From: Closterium sp. Naga37s-1
Taxonomy: Eukaryota; Streptophyta; Zygnematophyceae; Desmidiales; Closteriaceae
Direction: 5' to 3'
NCBI GenBank assembly: GCA_947471745.1
Contig: CANJKZ010000511.1
Span: 1-64,000, forward strand
DNA length: 64,000 nt
A program made the translations under genes and the position numbers. The stretch's first letter is position 1, and the number at the start of each line of letters is the position of its first letter. Positions 49,735-60,390 of this stretch are shown one piece after another. The notes beneath the pieces are model-generated. The model had not been told where the DNA came from. It ran no database searches and was given only the letters and a program-made list of their open reading frames with translations.

Positions 49735-50215
49735 ATGATTCGCCACGCGGGGCGCGCCATGGCGGGCAGCGCGGAGATGGTGCGCGAGCTGGTGGCGGGG
49801 GGGGGGAGTCCGTGCTGCTCATGGGCGCACGGGGCGTGGGGAAGAGCAGGGGTAACGGGTGTTGGGGACGAGTGCGCGCGGAGGGTGGTGGAGGACACAC
49901 ACGAGCAAGGCGATCGCATGCGGTGGGGACATGGCCTCGCCCATTCCGCCTGCCCCTCACCTTACGCCCCATACCCCGACCTCCCTGCGTACCCTTGTTG
50001 CTTACCGCCATGCTTCCACACACAGGCCTTCAAGCAAGCCCACCGCTGCAACAACATGTGTAACTAAACTACCTGCTGCCGCGCAACGTCTTGGCTGGTA
50101 TGGTACGTGGGGATGGTGGTGTGTACGTGCGTGCAGCAGATGATGATAGAGGCGGTGGGGAACCACATGGCACAGGGGGTGGTGATTGATGAAACAGAAA
50201 AACAAAAATGCGAGC
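49735..50215 (+). pseudogene. Ycf45/SPD1-like P-loop ATPase relic
   Basis: Matches in order to the plastid Ycf45/SPD1 (SpoIIIAA-like) ATPase family: GRAMAGSAEMVRELVAGG (49754-49800), then ESVLLMGARGVGKS (49806-49848), the Walker A loop with GVGKS for the usual GVGKT. DECARRVVEDTHEQGD (49868-49918) resembles the family's DExxKRVVIxDTSNEIxGD. After a CAG acceptor-like site at 50136 comes QMMIEAVGNHMAQGVVIDE (50137-50193), the Walker B block (VMIEAVENHMPxVIxIDE). The first two pieces are in different frames across a 10-G run (49797-49806), and the third has lost residues of the nucleotide-binding motif. Past VVIDE similarity decays and no IGTELEA is seen. N-terminal and R3H parts were not found. 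Best read as a pseudogene fragment. Confidence 0.7.
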
Positions 50216-51415
50216 TGCAGGGCTCGTGCGGATTGGACCATGCAGAATGAAAGCGTGCATTTAGAACGAGGTGCGGTGAACGGGGTAGGCCGGGAGGTTT
50301 CGGGGGATGGAGACGTACCTCGCGTTCTAGACGATTCGCGAGAGCGTGCTGTGTGGGATGGCGAGTAGCTTCTCCCCTTTAGTGCCCATCAATCCCGCCA
50401 CCACCACTCCCCTTTTGAGCGTACTTCGCATTTACTTTAGCAACGATACGACTTTCCTTTTTGCTGTTAAAACTCGTCGCGCAGGCTAAGTCGCTCTAGT
50501 TGCGGTGAGTAAAATAAAAATCTTTCGGTATCTCAACTCAGGAAGCAAGAAGTAGCGGCTTGTGCTAATCGGCCGCGTTATGTGGTCCTCAGTAGCACTC
50601 CAGTTTCCAAAATTTACGATGGCGAAGGGGGCGAGCGAACACTGATTTGATTTCTTGTCACCATGAGTAAGATATACAAATGTTCCCTATCGATGGACGC
50701 GACGTATTTTCGCCCCTCGTCATTTCGGTGTGGTTCGGTTGGATCAGGTCCGCAGTTACAGCAAGCGTAAATGTACCTCTCTGGCAGCACAGCCACTTGC
50801 AACTTTTCATCGATTCTGGAAGTAGGCCAATACCCGCGGTGCGTCGCCGTGCTAAGGAGAGCGGATGGGGAATGCGGGACTAGCGCGGTCGGAAGGTGCT
50901 GATAGGCGGCCTATGCTAGGGGGTTTAGGACCAGGCGGCAGCCGTGACTGGTCGGCGTATATCTAGGCGCGGCGCGGCGGTATGCGGGGGATAACCGAGA
51001 AAACACCAGAAAAAGGACAGCGAATCAGCGGGATTTGCGGTGTGTGGGCAATGGCGGGGAGAACGGGTCGGGCGTCGAGGAATTTTGGGAAGAAAAAACG
51101 AGAGCGTCGCGTCGCGGCTGCGATAGACCTCAGCGGCGAAACCGTGGGTCGCGCGATCGCCGCGAAAGCGGGCGATTTTGCGCCCTTCTGCCCGCCAAAG
51201 AGCTTCCACACGCGCGCGATACACAGGCGCGTGGCGTGAATAGCGCGCGTCGAGGACTGACGGGTGGTTATGGCTCTCATGCCCATCGCCTCCTGCCATC
51301 GCCTCGTGCCATCGCCTCGTGCCATCGCCTCGTGCCATCGCCTGCGCCTGCTGCCACCTACTCTAGGTACGCGCCTAGAGCCTCCTCTCACCACTCCTTT
51401 CCCGCGCCCCCCTTT
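50216..51415. other. Unassigned sequence before copia element 3
   Basis: About 1.2 kb with no recognised gene, RNA or transposon end. 50400-50700 is closer to balanced base composition than its neighbours. 51285-51350 holds about four copies of a 13-bp unit (CATCGCCTCGTGC). The last five bases, CCTTT (51411-51415), are the expected left target-site copy of element 3; its partner lies beyond the window. Confidence 0.5.
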
Positions 51416-51542
51416 TGTCAAACATATGTTTATATATTATAGTTTAGATAGGCTTTAGTGGGGTACTCACTGTAGGGTACAACCCCTTAGGTTTCACTCT
51501 TGTACCAACCTTCTCGATAGTTGATCTCACCCTACTCTAACA
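51416..51542 (+). repeat. 5' LTR of copia element 3
   Basis: 127 bp starting TGTCAAACAT and ending CTCTAACA, the same length and ends as the LTRs of element 1, with TATATATTATAG near 51431-51442 as a likely TATA region. The partner LTR is not in the window; the call rests on similarity to element 1 and on the adjacent primer-binding-like site. Confidence 0.85.
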
Positions 51543-51555
51543 TGGTATTAAGAGC
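51543..51555 (+). promoter_or_regulatory. Primer-binding-like site of element 3
   Basis: TGGTATTAAGAGC directly after the LTR. Element 1 has TGATATTAAGAGC. Both differ from the usual TGGTATCAGAGC, which element 2 does carry. Confidence 0.7.
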
Positions 51556-52738
51556 ACTTAGGTCTTAGGACCTAGTTTCCTAGTGGGCCCACCGTTACCT
51601 CTCTTTTTTTTAGGGTTTCCCCTACCTGTCGAGCTGCCCCACCCGTCGCGCCGCCCTGCTGGCCGCGCGACGCGCGTTTATTTTCATTTTTCTTCGTTTT
51701 TTCTCGTCACGCCGCCCTAGGGCCCGGCCCCGCCCGTCGCGTCGCCTTAGGGCCTTCGCGCCGCCCACGGGAGCCAGTCGCGCTGCCCTGCTGGCAGCGC
51801 GCGACCCCGCCTGGCCCGTCGCGCACCTGTAGGGCCCGCGAGCCGCCCGTCCCTGCCCGCCGCGCCGCCCCTTTTTGGCAGCGCGCGGCTCGGCCCCGAC
51901 CTCGCGCACCCCTACGGCCCTCGTGCCGAGCTCTACCCGCTATTGCGGCCCCGCCCTGCCCCAACGTCGCCCCCAGAGCAGCCGCCCCTGGCTCCTGCAG
52001 CAGCCGCCCCTAGTGCAGCCGCCCCTGGACTCTGAGCAGCCGCCCCTGGACCGAGAGCAGCCGCCCCTGGCCCCTGCAGCAGCCGCCCCTGGTGCAGCCG
52101 CCCCTGGCACCTGCAGCAGCCGCCCCTGGCACCTGCAGCAGCCGCCCCTGGTGCAGCCGCCCCTGGACCGAGAGCAGCCGCCCCTGGCCCCTGAAGCAGC
52201 CGCCCTTGGTGCAGCCGCCCCTAGACCCTCGAGCAGCCGCCCCTGGACCCAGAGCAGCCGTCCCTGGCTCCTACAGCAGCCGCCCCTGGTGCAGCCGCCC
52301 CTGGACCCTGAGCAGCCGCCCCTGGCCCCTGCAGCAGCCGCCCCTGGTGCAGCCGCCCGTGGACCCTTGAGCAGCCGCCCCTGGACCCAGAGCAGCCGCC
52401 CCTGGTCCCTGACACAGCCGCCCCTGGACTCCGTGCAGCCGCCCGCCGAGCGCCGGCCCTGCTCGCCCAGCGAGCGCCTGCTCTTCCCGCCACTGGTGAG
52501 CACCTGCCTTGTTAGCGCACTGCCTGCCTGCCTGCCTGCCACGCCTGCCCTGCCCGCCTGCCTGCCTGCCTGCCGGCCTGCCTGCCTGCCTGCCTGCCTG
52601 CTTGTCGGCCTGCCTGCCTGCCTGTTGGCCTGCCTGCCTGCCCGCGCTGCTACTGCTACTGCTACCGCTACTTCTGTTACTGCTGCTAGGCTGCTGCTGC
52701 TGCTACTGCTGCGATGCAGCTCCAGCGCCGTCCGCGCG
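51556..52738 (+). repeat. Repetitive leader/gag-side region of element 3
   Basis: 51960-52450 is a minisatellite of CAGCCGCCCCTGG units, read on the + strand as QPPLVQPPLDP-type repeats. 52515-52640 is a (CCTG)n tetranucleotide tract with interruptions, and 52640-52715 is CTG-rich. The capsid-like N-terminal gag seen in element 1 was not recognised here. The long frames across this stretch on both strands are low-complexity. Confidence 0.75.
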
Positions 52739-53130
52739 AGTCTCTCACGCCCCAGCAGCTTCGTGAGTGGTACGGTAGTTGGGGTTGTGGCGGTAGCCGT
52801 CGTGGCTGTAGCCCTGGAGCTGGTCTGTTGGGAGCGTCTGGCAGTGGCCAGCCGCAGCTGCAGCGGCGTTCGCGAGAGACACTTACGTCCCGGCAGCTTC
52901 ACGAGTGGTACGCTCAGAGTAGAGGGTCTTTGAGTCCAGTTCGCTGCCCGTACGTCATTCGCACAGGTGATCGGACTGGTCAGCCTTGCGGGACGCCTGG
53001 TCACACATAGTCCCGCTGCTTCGCCCGTCTGAGCGACGCCTGGCGTACCGAGTTTGGTGACGAGGCTAAGCTCCCCACCTGGCTGGAGCTGCTTGGACAG
53101 AGGGTAGATATCTTTGCTCTTGACTATGAT
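52738..53130 (+). CDS. Gag C-terminal region with EWY and Cys/His motifs, element 3 (fossil)
   Basis: Two EWY motifs (LTPQQLREWYGSW near 52745 and LTSRQLHEWYAQS near 52885) are followed by CPYVIRTGDRTGQPC at about 52945-52990, then H and C as in element 1. The conserved LDYDAILTAMYAL stretch follows. This supports the atypical Cys/His motif as the gag nucleic-acid-binding part of this family. Confidence 0.7.
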
Positions 53131-53339
53131 GCTATTCTCACTGCCATGTATGCATTGCCTACTAGTGCCGACCGTGCCTGTTACCTGTGCGTACCACCTG
53201 ACCCAGGTATAGACCTGCTGCTCTAGGTGCTGGTGGGGCTACTGCTCTAGGTGCTAGTGCGTCTCCTGCTCTAGGTGCTGGTGAGGCTGCTGCTCTAGGT
53301 ACTGGTGAGTCTGCCCTCTCTGGTACTGCGCCTACTGAG

Positions 53340-54720
53340 GCCTTGTACACCTTCACACTTGACTCCGGTGCCTCTCGCTCTTTCTTTCGCGACAGCACCA
53401 CCCTCACGCCGCTCAGTCGCCCGGTTCCAGTCTCCCTGGCAGACCCCTCTGGGGGTCCAGTCCGTGCGACCTCCTCCACTGTCCTCCCTTGTCCTGCTGT
53501 CCCGTCCGGCACACTGTCGGGTCTTTACCTCCCCTCGTTCTCTACGAACTTGGTGGCGGGTTCCGCGCTCCAGGACGCGGGTGTTCACCAGTTCACCCCT
53601 GCCTACGAGCGTGTGACACACTGCGCGTGTGCTCAGACTGGTCGTCACCTGGCTACCTTCACTCGGCAGCCGGGGTCGGGCCTGTACACACTGACCACTG
53701 AGTCCCCTCAGGTAGCTGCGTCTGCGTCTGCGTCAGGTCAGTTGTCGGCCCCCTGCTCGTGTTGTGCCTTGTCGCACCAGACCCTCCTTTGGCACCACTG
53801 CCTTGGTCACCCCTCGGTGCAGCGCCATCGCAGCATGCACCGCCGTGTCCTTGTCTCTGGTCTTCCCAGGGTTCTCCCTCCCCTCCCACCCTTGCCTGCT
53901 CCTCCCTGTCTTCCCTGTGTCGAGGGGCGGCAGCGCGCCGCTCCTCACTCCTCCTCGTTCCCTCCCACAGAGGCTCCCTTGCAGACTCTCCACCTGGACG
54001 TGTGGGGCCCAGCCCGCGTCCGTGGACAGGACCGCGAGCGGTACTTCCTGCTGGTCGTTGACGACTACACGCGTTACACCACGGTCTTCCCCTTGCGCAG
54101 CAAGGGGGAGGTCCCTGATGTTTTGATCCCCTGGATCCGCGCTACTCGTCTCCAGCTCCGCGAGCGGTTCCAGTCGGACTTTCCTGTCCTGCGTCTGCAC
54201 TCTGACAGAGGTGGTGAGTTCTCCTCAGACCTCTTGGCAGCCTACTTTGCGGAGCACGGCATCCGCCAGTCCTTCACGCTTCCGGCCTCTCCGCAGCAGA
54301 ATGGGGTTGCTGAGCGCCGCATTGGCTTAGTCATGGAGGTCGCTCGTACCTCCATGATCCATGCGGCTGCCCCCCATTTTCTGTGGCCGTTTGCGGTCCG
54401 GTACGCCGCGCATCAGCTCAACCTCTGGCCCCGTGTCTCCTTGCCGGAGACCTCGCCCACACTGCTGTGGACGGGGAAGGTTGGCGATGCGTCGCGTTTC
54501 CGGGTCTGGGGTGCTCGTGCCTTTGTCCGCGATACCACTGCGGACAAGCTCTCCGCCCGCGCTGTTCCCTGTGTCTTCCTTGGCTTCGTCCCTGACGCGC
54601 CTGGTTGGCAGTTTTACCACCCCACCTCGCGCCGTGTCTTCCCCTCTCAGGACGTCACGTTCGACGAGTCGGTTCCCTTTTACCGTCTCTTCCCCTACCG
54701 CACTGCCCCTCTTCCCCCCC
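53340..54720 (+). CDS. Protease and integrase region, copia element 3 (fossil)
   Basis: LDSGASRSFFRD marks the aspartic protease (about 53360). WHHCLGHPSVQRH (about 53790) and CLPC form the HHCC pre-integrase region. The integrase core has LDVWGPARV (about 53995), LHSDRGGEFSS (about 54195) and QQNGVAERRIG (about 54295), the D, D, E residues. CVFLGF and FPSQDVTFDESV follow. It is very similar to the element 1 integrase. It ends where element 2 is inserted. Confidence 0.92.
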
Positions 54721-54725
54721 CGCCG

Positions 54726-55545
54726 TGTTATAGTCACAATAGGCTTGAATGTGCCTAAAACGAAAGATAGAGAGCACAGACGGATTTCTGCACAGCGGCT
54801 TCAAACGTTGATAGCGTTCTGCTCACAGCTGCAAATGACTTGATTCAAATTGGATCTGGAGCGTCTTTACGTCGTCTACAATTAGCAATTTAGATTGCAC
54901 GATTTGATAAAGAATTGACGACACAGCGTCGGTTTGAACGAACGGTACTATGGCAGCCACTATAGTCTTAGAACACAAGATAGGAAGAGTTACGAGTTGG
55001 GAATGACTCCCAGCTCCTACAAACCCCAAGAGCCGAGGTACAGTGATGTGGAACAGTGCCACACTGTCCCCAACCACGAAGGGTCTCGAAACTACCCTTC
55101 ACTAGGGCCTACACCAAGTGAAATGTTACACTACACAAAGTAATGTAACTATCTTCAATATCTTGAGGTGTACCCTTTTTGGCGAGCTTCGAAATCACTT
55201 GAGGCTTGACACCAAGGCTCAGGCTCTTCATCACAAACTCATCCTTGAGTTCTTGATGGGTCTGCTGCACACACCTGCGACACGCCGAACGTTCGACACA
55301 GGACAAAATAGAAACCGCGCACGACAAAATAGAAACCGCGCGCGAGACACAAACGACCGCGTAACACGCGTCTAGCGATAACTCGCTATTGACTCGACAC
55401 ACACACTCGACATCATGACTCAACATTCACACACAATTATAAGCATGAAATATATATTATCCCATGCCCTCATACCATTCCATACACACACACATTCACG
55501 CACACGGACAACAAGCCGAGTGCAAACCGTAGGGTTGCACCAACA
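54726..55545 (-). repeat. 3' LTR of copia element 2
   Basis: 820 bp, TG...CA ends, about 99% like 60391-61210. On the element's sense strand a TATA-like ATAATATATA lies at about 55451-55460, some 85 bases from the LTR start. A 105-codon frame inside the LTR recurs in all three copies but shows no recognised domain. Confidence 0.95.
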
Positions 55546-55586
55546 AACTCCCCCTCGGATTGTTGGCCTTAGGATATGTTGCTCTC
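55546..55586 (-). promoter_or_regulatory. Polypurine tract region of element 2
   Basis: Between the gag-pol stop and the 3' LTR. On the minus strand it reads CCGAGGGGGAGTT immediately before TGTTGGTG, as expected for the plus-strand DNA primer of LTR elements. Confidence 0.75.
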
Positions 55587-58500
55587 TCAGTTCAGAGCCA
55601 TCCCAGCCAGCTTGCAACACTTCCAATGCTGCTGCTCCACCAGCCTCTTGGTCATCATGTCAGCCGGCTGCCCCGTGGTCTTCACGTAGCGCAACTCAAC
55701 TTCACCCGCGGTTACCATGCTCCTCGTCCAATGCCACTTCACCCTCATGTGCTTCGTGAGTCCATGCAACACAGGGTTCTTAGCAAGAGCAATGGCACCC
55801 TGGCTGTCACAGTACAGTGGGGTAGGTCCTTGCTGCTCCTCCCCCAATTCAGCCAACAAACGCCGCTGCCACACAATCTCCCGTACGGCACGGAAGAGTG
55901 CCATGTACTCGGACTCCACCGAGCTCAAAGCTTGGTCAACCTGCTTCTTGCTCTCCCAAGCTGTTGGGCCTCCACCAACACAGCATATGAAGCCTCCCAC
56001 ACTTGTCATGTCCTCTGGTTCTGATGCATATGAAGCATCCGAGTAGGCGGTGAGGAACAAACGCCCGGGTTCAACACCATCCGCGCCCTTTTGGCGCCTT
56101 TGTGCCGCCGCCAAGTATTGCAGCCCAACGGTCGGTGTTTGGCCAAGATACTTGGCCACCCTCATTCCAGCTGCTACCTGCTCCTCATTAGGGCATTGCA
56201 CAACCCTAGCCAGCTGCCCGGTAGCAAACGCGACGTCCGGTCGGGTGTTTACCGCCGCATACATGAGGCTGCCCACCAACGAGTGAAACCGGCGCCTCTC
56301 CTCTTCACCAACGCTCTCCTCCTCTGGTCCCTTCACACACTTGAACCCAGAGGGAAAGGGTGTAGCCACATGGCCTTCACTCTGCCCAAAGTTGGCAGCC
56401 AATGCCTCCAGGTACTTTCGTTGATGCACCCGCATGCACCGCTTCTCCACATCTCGTTCGATGTGGAGCCCAAGGTAGAAGCTCACGTCACCAAGGGCCT
56501 TGCACTTGAACTTGTCTTGAAGCTTCAGCATCACCTCCTTCACATGGTCAGAAGAGGGTGAGAAAATGAGGATGTCATCCACATAAACCACCATGAAACT
56601 CCTCTGCTCCCCCTCGCCAAGCATGAACAAGGAGTGATCGGCCGTTGAGGGAGTGAAGCCGATCCCCTCCAACACTTCGCGCAGCTTCATGTACCATTGC
56701 CTAGGGGCCTGCTTCAGCCCATAGAGGGCCTTCTTCAGCTTCCACACTCTGCCACTACCATCATCAAACCCCTCTGGCTGCGCCATAAAAATCTCCTCCT
56801 CAAGGATGCCGTTAAGGAATGCCGTTACGATGTCCATTTGCTTTACTACCCATCCTTTGATGGCGGCTCCCGCGAATAGGGTTCGCAGCGTCGTCGGCTT
56901 CACCACAGGGGCAAACAGCTCCTTGAAGTCCACCTTCTCCTTCTGCTGGTACCCCTTGGCTACAAGCCTAGGCTTGTAGCGCTCGATCTTGCCGTCGGCA
57001 TCCGACTTGATTTTGAAGAGCCACTTGGACGTTATCGCCGTACGCCCCTCCGGTAGCTCCACCAATTCAAACGTGTCATTCTCCTCGATGCTCTTCAGCT
57101 CACTCTCCATGGCCTTCTTCCACTCCTCAGCATCACTACTCTCCAAAGCCTCCTTGAGAGTTGCTGGTTCTCCCGGCATCTCCACCGGAGAGAAGAACGC
57201 GAAGGCACACTCCTCGTAGTCACTCTCCTCGTCGTCTCCGACCATCATTGCCGCTCCGGCCAGGGCTGTCTTGCCCTGCTTTCCCGGCGCATCATAGGTC
57301 AGCCTATTAGGGGGTTGAACTCTCCTCTTCCCCCTTCCTTCCTCCTCAGCTGCAGGGACTTGAAGGCCTTGGCGTTGCTGCGATGTGGCTCGAATCCGTG
57401 GAGCACTCGTAGTACGGGAAGGGAGTGACGGTGCACGCTCGCTCACTTGCTGCACCTCCTCCTCTTCTTCCTCTGCATCATTGGCCTCCTCTCCCCCATT
57501 CACAAGGGAGGATTGCCTTGTGGTTGTGCTGCCGCTGCTCAGCTCCAAAGGCAGCTCCACATGCTCCAAACCGGAACTCTTCACCTCCCCAAACCGCACG
57601 CCTAACTTCGCCTCATTCTCCGCCTTCCAATCCTTGTACATGAAGTTCTCCATGAACTTGCAGTCCCTGCTCACCAAGAACTTCTTGGTGAATGGGTCCC
57701 AAAGAAGCCATCCCTTGCTGTTTTGAGCCATGCCCAAGTGCACGGCCCACACCGCCTTGGCACCAAGCTTGTTGTGCCGAAGATGCTTAGGCACGAGCGC
57801 CATGCACATGCACCCGAACACCCGAAGCATATCCACCTTTGGCTTCCTTCCTAGCCACTCCACATAGGGCACCCATTTGTCTGCTCCCACATGAGTCAAG
57901 GCTCTGTTCTTGGCCACACACGCGCTCCGCACCGCATCAGGCCAGAAATAGTCGGGTAGCCCGGCTTCAATGAGCAACCCGCGTGCCGCCTCCGTGATTG
58001 TGCGGTTCGCTCGCTCGGCGATGCCGTTCATTGCAGGGGAGTATGGCATGGTGAGGGAGTGCCGAATACCATTCTTCTTCAGCCACAACCCAAACTCCTT
58101 GCTCAGGAACTCTCCCCCTCGATCGGTGCGGATTGACTTGACTAGACGGTCTTGTTGCCGCTCCACCATCGGAAACCAATCCGTCTTCAACGTTTCAGCC
58201 ACGTCGCTCTTCTTGGCCAGCACGTACACCCAAGTCATGCGGGTGTAGACGTCGATAATGGTGAGAAAATACTCAGCTCCAGCAGCTCCAAGCTTCAGGG
58301 GGCCCACCACGTCCATCACCACCTCATCAAGCGGTGCCTTTGCCGTTGCCTCCGAACTAGGGAACGGAAACCGGGTGAACTTGGCTTGAATGCACGTCGG
58401 GCAGCCAAGCACCTCATCGGGCTCCCCCTTCACACGTATGCCAGCAACCATCTCATTCTTCACTAGCTGCTGCAAGATGGGCAGGGCCACATGCCCCATG

Positions 58501-60356
58501 CGCCGATGCAAGGTGAGCCAATCACACTCCCCCGTAGCCGAAGTTGGATTGGAGAATGCCGCGCTCGCAATAGCGCCCCACATACTCTCTCCGTAGTCCT
58601 CCTCCGCTGCTGCCTCTGGGTTCTCCTCACCCTTTTGCTGCTCCTTGGTTGCTGCACCACTCTCCTTAGGTTCACTAAACTTGCTGGTCCCTCCAGGTTT
58701 GCTCTTCTTGAGCTCATTCTCCTTAGCGCGACCGTTCGCGCCATCGTCGCTACCGACCGCTCCATCCTTGGTGCTGATGCTTGCTGCCACTTGTCTCTCC
58801 TTAGGCATAGGGACCACTGGGATCTGCCACATCTCGTTGTAGACATCCCTGTCCTCATGAAGGTCCCAAAGAATTCGATCGCCAAGCCTTGCGGTGTAGG
58901 TCTTGGCTCCCTTCGAGTTCGTGTCCATGCCGGCCTTTGCCAACCGCCGCACGGAAATCAGGTTTGCAGCAAGGCTGGGCACCCAAAGCACGTTCTTGAG
59001 GCCCACCATCTTCCCATCAGCACCCTTGAACATGGCCTTGCCCATGCCTTTCACCTCTGCTCGCTGCCCCAAAGCCGATGTGACATGCTTCACCGGTGAC
59101 GGCTCGAGTTCGGTGAGCAAGTCCGGGCGAGGTGTCATGCTATAGGTAGCGCCACTATCAATCACCCAATAGTCCAGGGGGTGTAGGGTCACCTTCCCCA
59201 CAGCTGCTGGCTCCTCAAAGCCTTCATCCTTCTCTGGACCAGCCGGTACTTGCGTCGACACGAAGTAGAATAGACCCGGGTATCGATCGTCGCTCGGGTC
59301 CTTGTCGTTGTCTCCGCTCTTCATGTTTGCAGCTCCGCCACCGCGACCGCCACGGCCTCCACGGCCTCGTCCTCTCCCTCCTCCTGCTCCTCTACCCTCT
59401 TGGCCTTGAGCAGGGGTCCAACCATCAGGGAGTTTGTAGCAGTCGCGCCACATGTGTCCGCTCTTGTGGCAATAGTGACACTCGCCGTCGAATCGGCCGC
59501 GACCGCGTCCGTAGCTCTTGTCGTCGCTGCCGTAACCGCCACTCCTGCGGCCTCCGCCGAAGTTTTTGCCACCAAACCTTCCTCCCCCTCGTCCTCTGCC
59601 TCTTCCTCGACCATATCCACGGCCGATGCTCGCTGCCCCAGCGCCATCCGCACTCGCCAACTCACGGCGGCGGAAATCCTCTTGAAGGATAGCTCGCTTC
59701 ACGTCTTCAAGCGAGAGGCGGGGCAAGTTGCGATTAAGGTTGATGATGAGCGAGGACCATGACTCTGGGAGTAAGGCCAGCAACTTGGTCTTCTTTTGGA
59801 GCTCACTGTAGTTCAAATCAGCTCCCTCAAGCCGCGTCAACAAGTCGAAGAATTTCTGCACCCCTTCTTCAACCGCTTCGTCTTCTTCAATTCGTAGTGC
59901 CGCCATTTGCCGTTCCAACACCACCGCTACCGCCGCTGTTGCAGGAGCATGTACACCCTTGAGAGCAGCCCATGCCTTTGGTCCTTTCTCTGGTTCACGC
60001 TGGAATGGCTTGATGTGACGGATCTGACTGCTCCCCAACGCTTGCCCAAGTAAGAGATAGCCTTGTGCGCTCTTCCGCACCCACGGGCTCTTCTCCGGGT
60101 CGTTCTCGGGGCGCTTCTCCGTTCCTTCCATCACCTCCAGCAGGTCATAGTGGTCAAAGATGTTCTCCATCTTGAAGGACCATTCAGCAAAGTTGTCACC
60201 GTTGAACTTGTCAAGCCCAAACACCCTAGGCTCATCCCTAGGTGGGCCAAGACTTGGTTGCATGGGCGCCATGGCTGAATCACGGGGTTGGCCTTGAGCT
60301 TGAGCTTCTCCACTGCCACCAGCACCTCTGCCACCCCTTTCCTCAGGTCCAGACAT
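55587..60356 (-). CDS. Gag-pol polyprotein of copia element 2
   Basis: An open frame of about 1,589 codons from ATG at 60356; the frame stays open further upstream, but those codons are the primer-binding site. Order: gag with FGLDKFNGDNFAEW, then a Gly/Arg-rich stretch and the zinc knuckle CHYCHKSGHMWRDC (about residue 300). Protease WVIDSGATYSM (about 400). Pre-integrase HRRMGHVALP and CPTC, then the integrase core (DVVGPL, RTDRGGEF, MNGIAERANR). An acidic linker precedes RT (WLFKIK, ARLVAKGYQQKE-like, DIVTAFLNGILEEEI, YGLKQAPRQW, YVDDILIF). RNase H follows (YSDASYAS, SSVESEYMAL, YCDSQGAIALAKN, ADMMTKRL). Order and length fit Ty1/copia. It looks whole; activity cannot be judged from sequence. 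Confidence 0.95.
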   Translation of the reverse strand: MSGPEERGGRGAGGSGEAQAQGQPRDSAMAPMQPSLGPPRDEPRVFGLDKFNGDNFAEWSFKMENIFDHYDLLEVMEGTEKRPENDPEKSPWVRKSAQGYLLLGQALGSSQIRHIKPFQREPEKGPKAWAALKGVHAPATAAVAVVLERQMAALRIEEDEAVEEGVQKFFDLLTRLEGADLNYSELQKKTKLLALLPESWSSLIINLNRNLPRLSLEDVKRAILQEDFRRRELASADGAGAASIGRGYGRGRGRGRGGGRFGGKNFGGGRRSGGYGSDDKSYGRGRGRFDGECHYCHKSGHMWRDCYKLPDGWTPAQGQEGRGAGGGRGRGRGGRGGRGGGAANMKSGDNDKDPSDDRYPGLFYFVSTQVPAGPEKDEGFEEPAAVGKVTLHPLDYWVIDSGATYSMTPRPDLLTELEPSPVKHVTSALGQRAEVKGMGKAMFKGADGKMVGLKNVLWVPSLAANLISVRRLAKAGMDTNSKGAKTYTARLGDRILWDLHEDRDVYNEMWQIPVVPMPKERQVAASISTKDGAVGSDDGANGRAKENELKKSKPGGTSKFSEPKESGAATKEQQKGEENPEAAAEEDYGESMWGAIASAAFSNPTSATGECDWLTLHRRMGHVALPILQQLVKNEMVAGIRVKGEPDEVLGCPTCIQAKFTRFPFPSSEATAKAPLDEVVMDVVGPLKLGAAGAEYFLTIIDVYTRMTWVYVLAKKSDVAETLKTDWFPMVERQQDRLVKSIRTDRGGEFLSKEFGLWLKKNGIRHSLTMPYSPAMNGIAERANRTITEAARGLLIEAGLPDYFWPDAVRSACVAKNRALTHVGADKWVPYVEWLGRKPKVDMLRVFGCMCMALVPKHLRHNKLGAKAVWAVHLGMAQNSKGWLLWDPFTKKFLVSRDCKFMENFMYKDWKAENEAKLGVRFGEVKSSGLEHVELPLELSSGSTTTRQSSLVNGGEEANDAEEEEEEVQQVSERAPSLPSRTTSAPRIRATSQQRQGLQVPAAEEEGRGKRRVQPPNRLTYDAPGKQGKTALAGAAMMVGDDEESDYEECAFAFFSPVEMPGEPATLKEALESSDAEEWKKAMESELKSIEENDTFELVELPEGRTAITSKWLFKIKSDADGKIERYKPRLVAKGYQQKEKVDFKELFAPVVKPTTLRTLFAGAAIKGWVVKQMDIVTAFLNGILEEEIFMAQPEGFDDGSGRVWKLKKALYGLKQAPRQWYMKLREVLEGIGFTPSTADHSLFMLGEGEQRSFMVVYVDDILIFSPSSDHVKEVMLKLQDKFKCKALGDVSFYLGLHIERDVEKRCMRVHQRKYLEALAANFGQSEGHVATPFPSGFKCVKGPEEESVGEEERRRFHSLVGSLMYAAVNTRPDVAFATGQLARVVQCPNEEQVAAGMRVAKYLGQTPTVGLQYLAAAQRRQKGADGVEPGRLFLTAYSDASYASEPEDMTSVGGFICCVGGGPTAWESKKQVDQALSSVESEYMALFRAVREIVWQRRLLAELGEEQQGPTPLYCDSQGAIALAKNPVLHGLTKHMRVKWHWTRSMVTAGEVELRYVKTTGQPADMMTKRLVEQQHWKCCKLAGMALN

Positions 60357-60373
60357 TGTCGAAACTGCTCCAA

Positions 60374-60388
60374 GGGGCTCTGATACCA
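60374..60388 (-). promoter_or_regulatory. Primer-binding site of element 2
   Basis: TGGTATCAGAGCCCC on the minus strand, two bases inside the 5' LTR. It is the typical initiator-methionine tRNA site of plant copia elements. Confidence 0.92.
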
Positions 60389-60390
60389 CT

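Noticed and set aside
51622-53010. Long frames across the element 3 leader (352 and 354 codons on opposite strands)
   Set aside because: They read the CAGCCGCCCCTGG minisatellite and CCTG tract; overlapping opposite frames of equal length are typical of GC-rich repeats.
55607-60300. Numerous + strand frames of 60-200 codons opposite the element 2 gag-pol
   Set aside because: They are antisense shadows of the single long minus-strand frame, which alone has ordered copia domains.
60357-60389. An earlier non-ATG (GTG) start for the element 2 polyprotein
   Set aside because: Those codons overlap the primer-binding site, which is a functional nucleic-acid site. The first ATG at 60356 is the better start.
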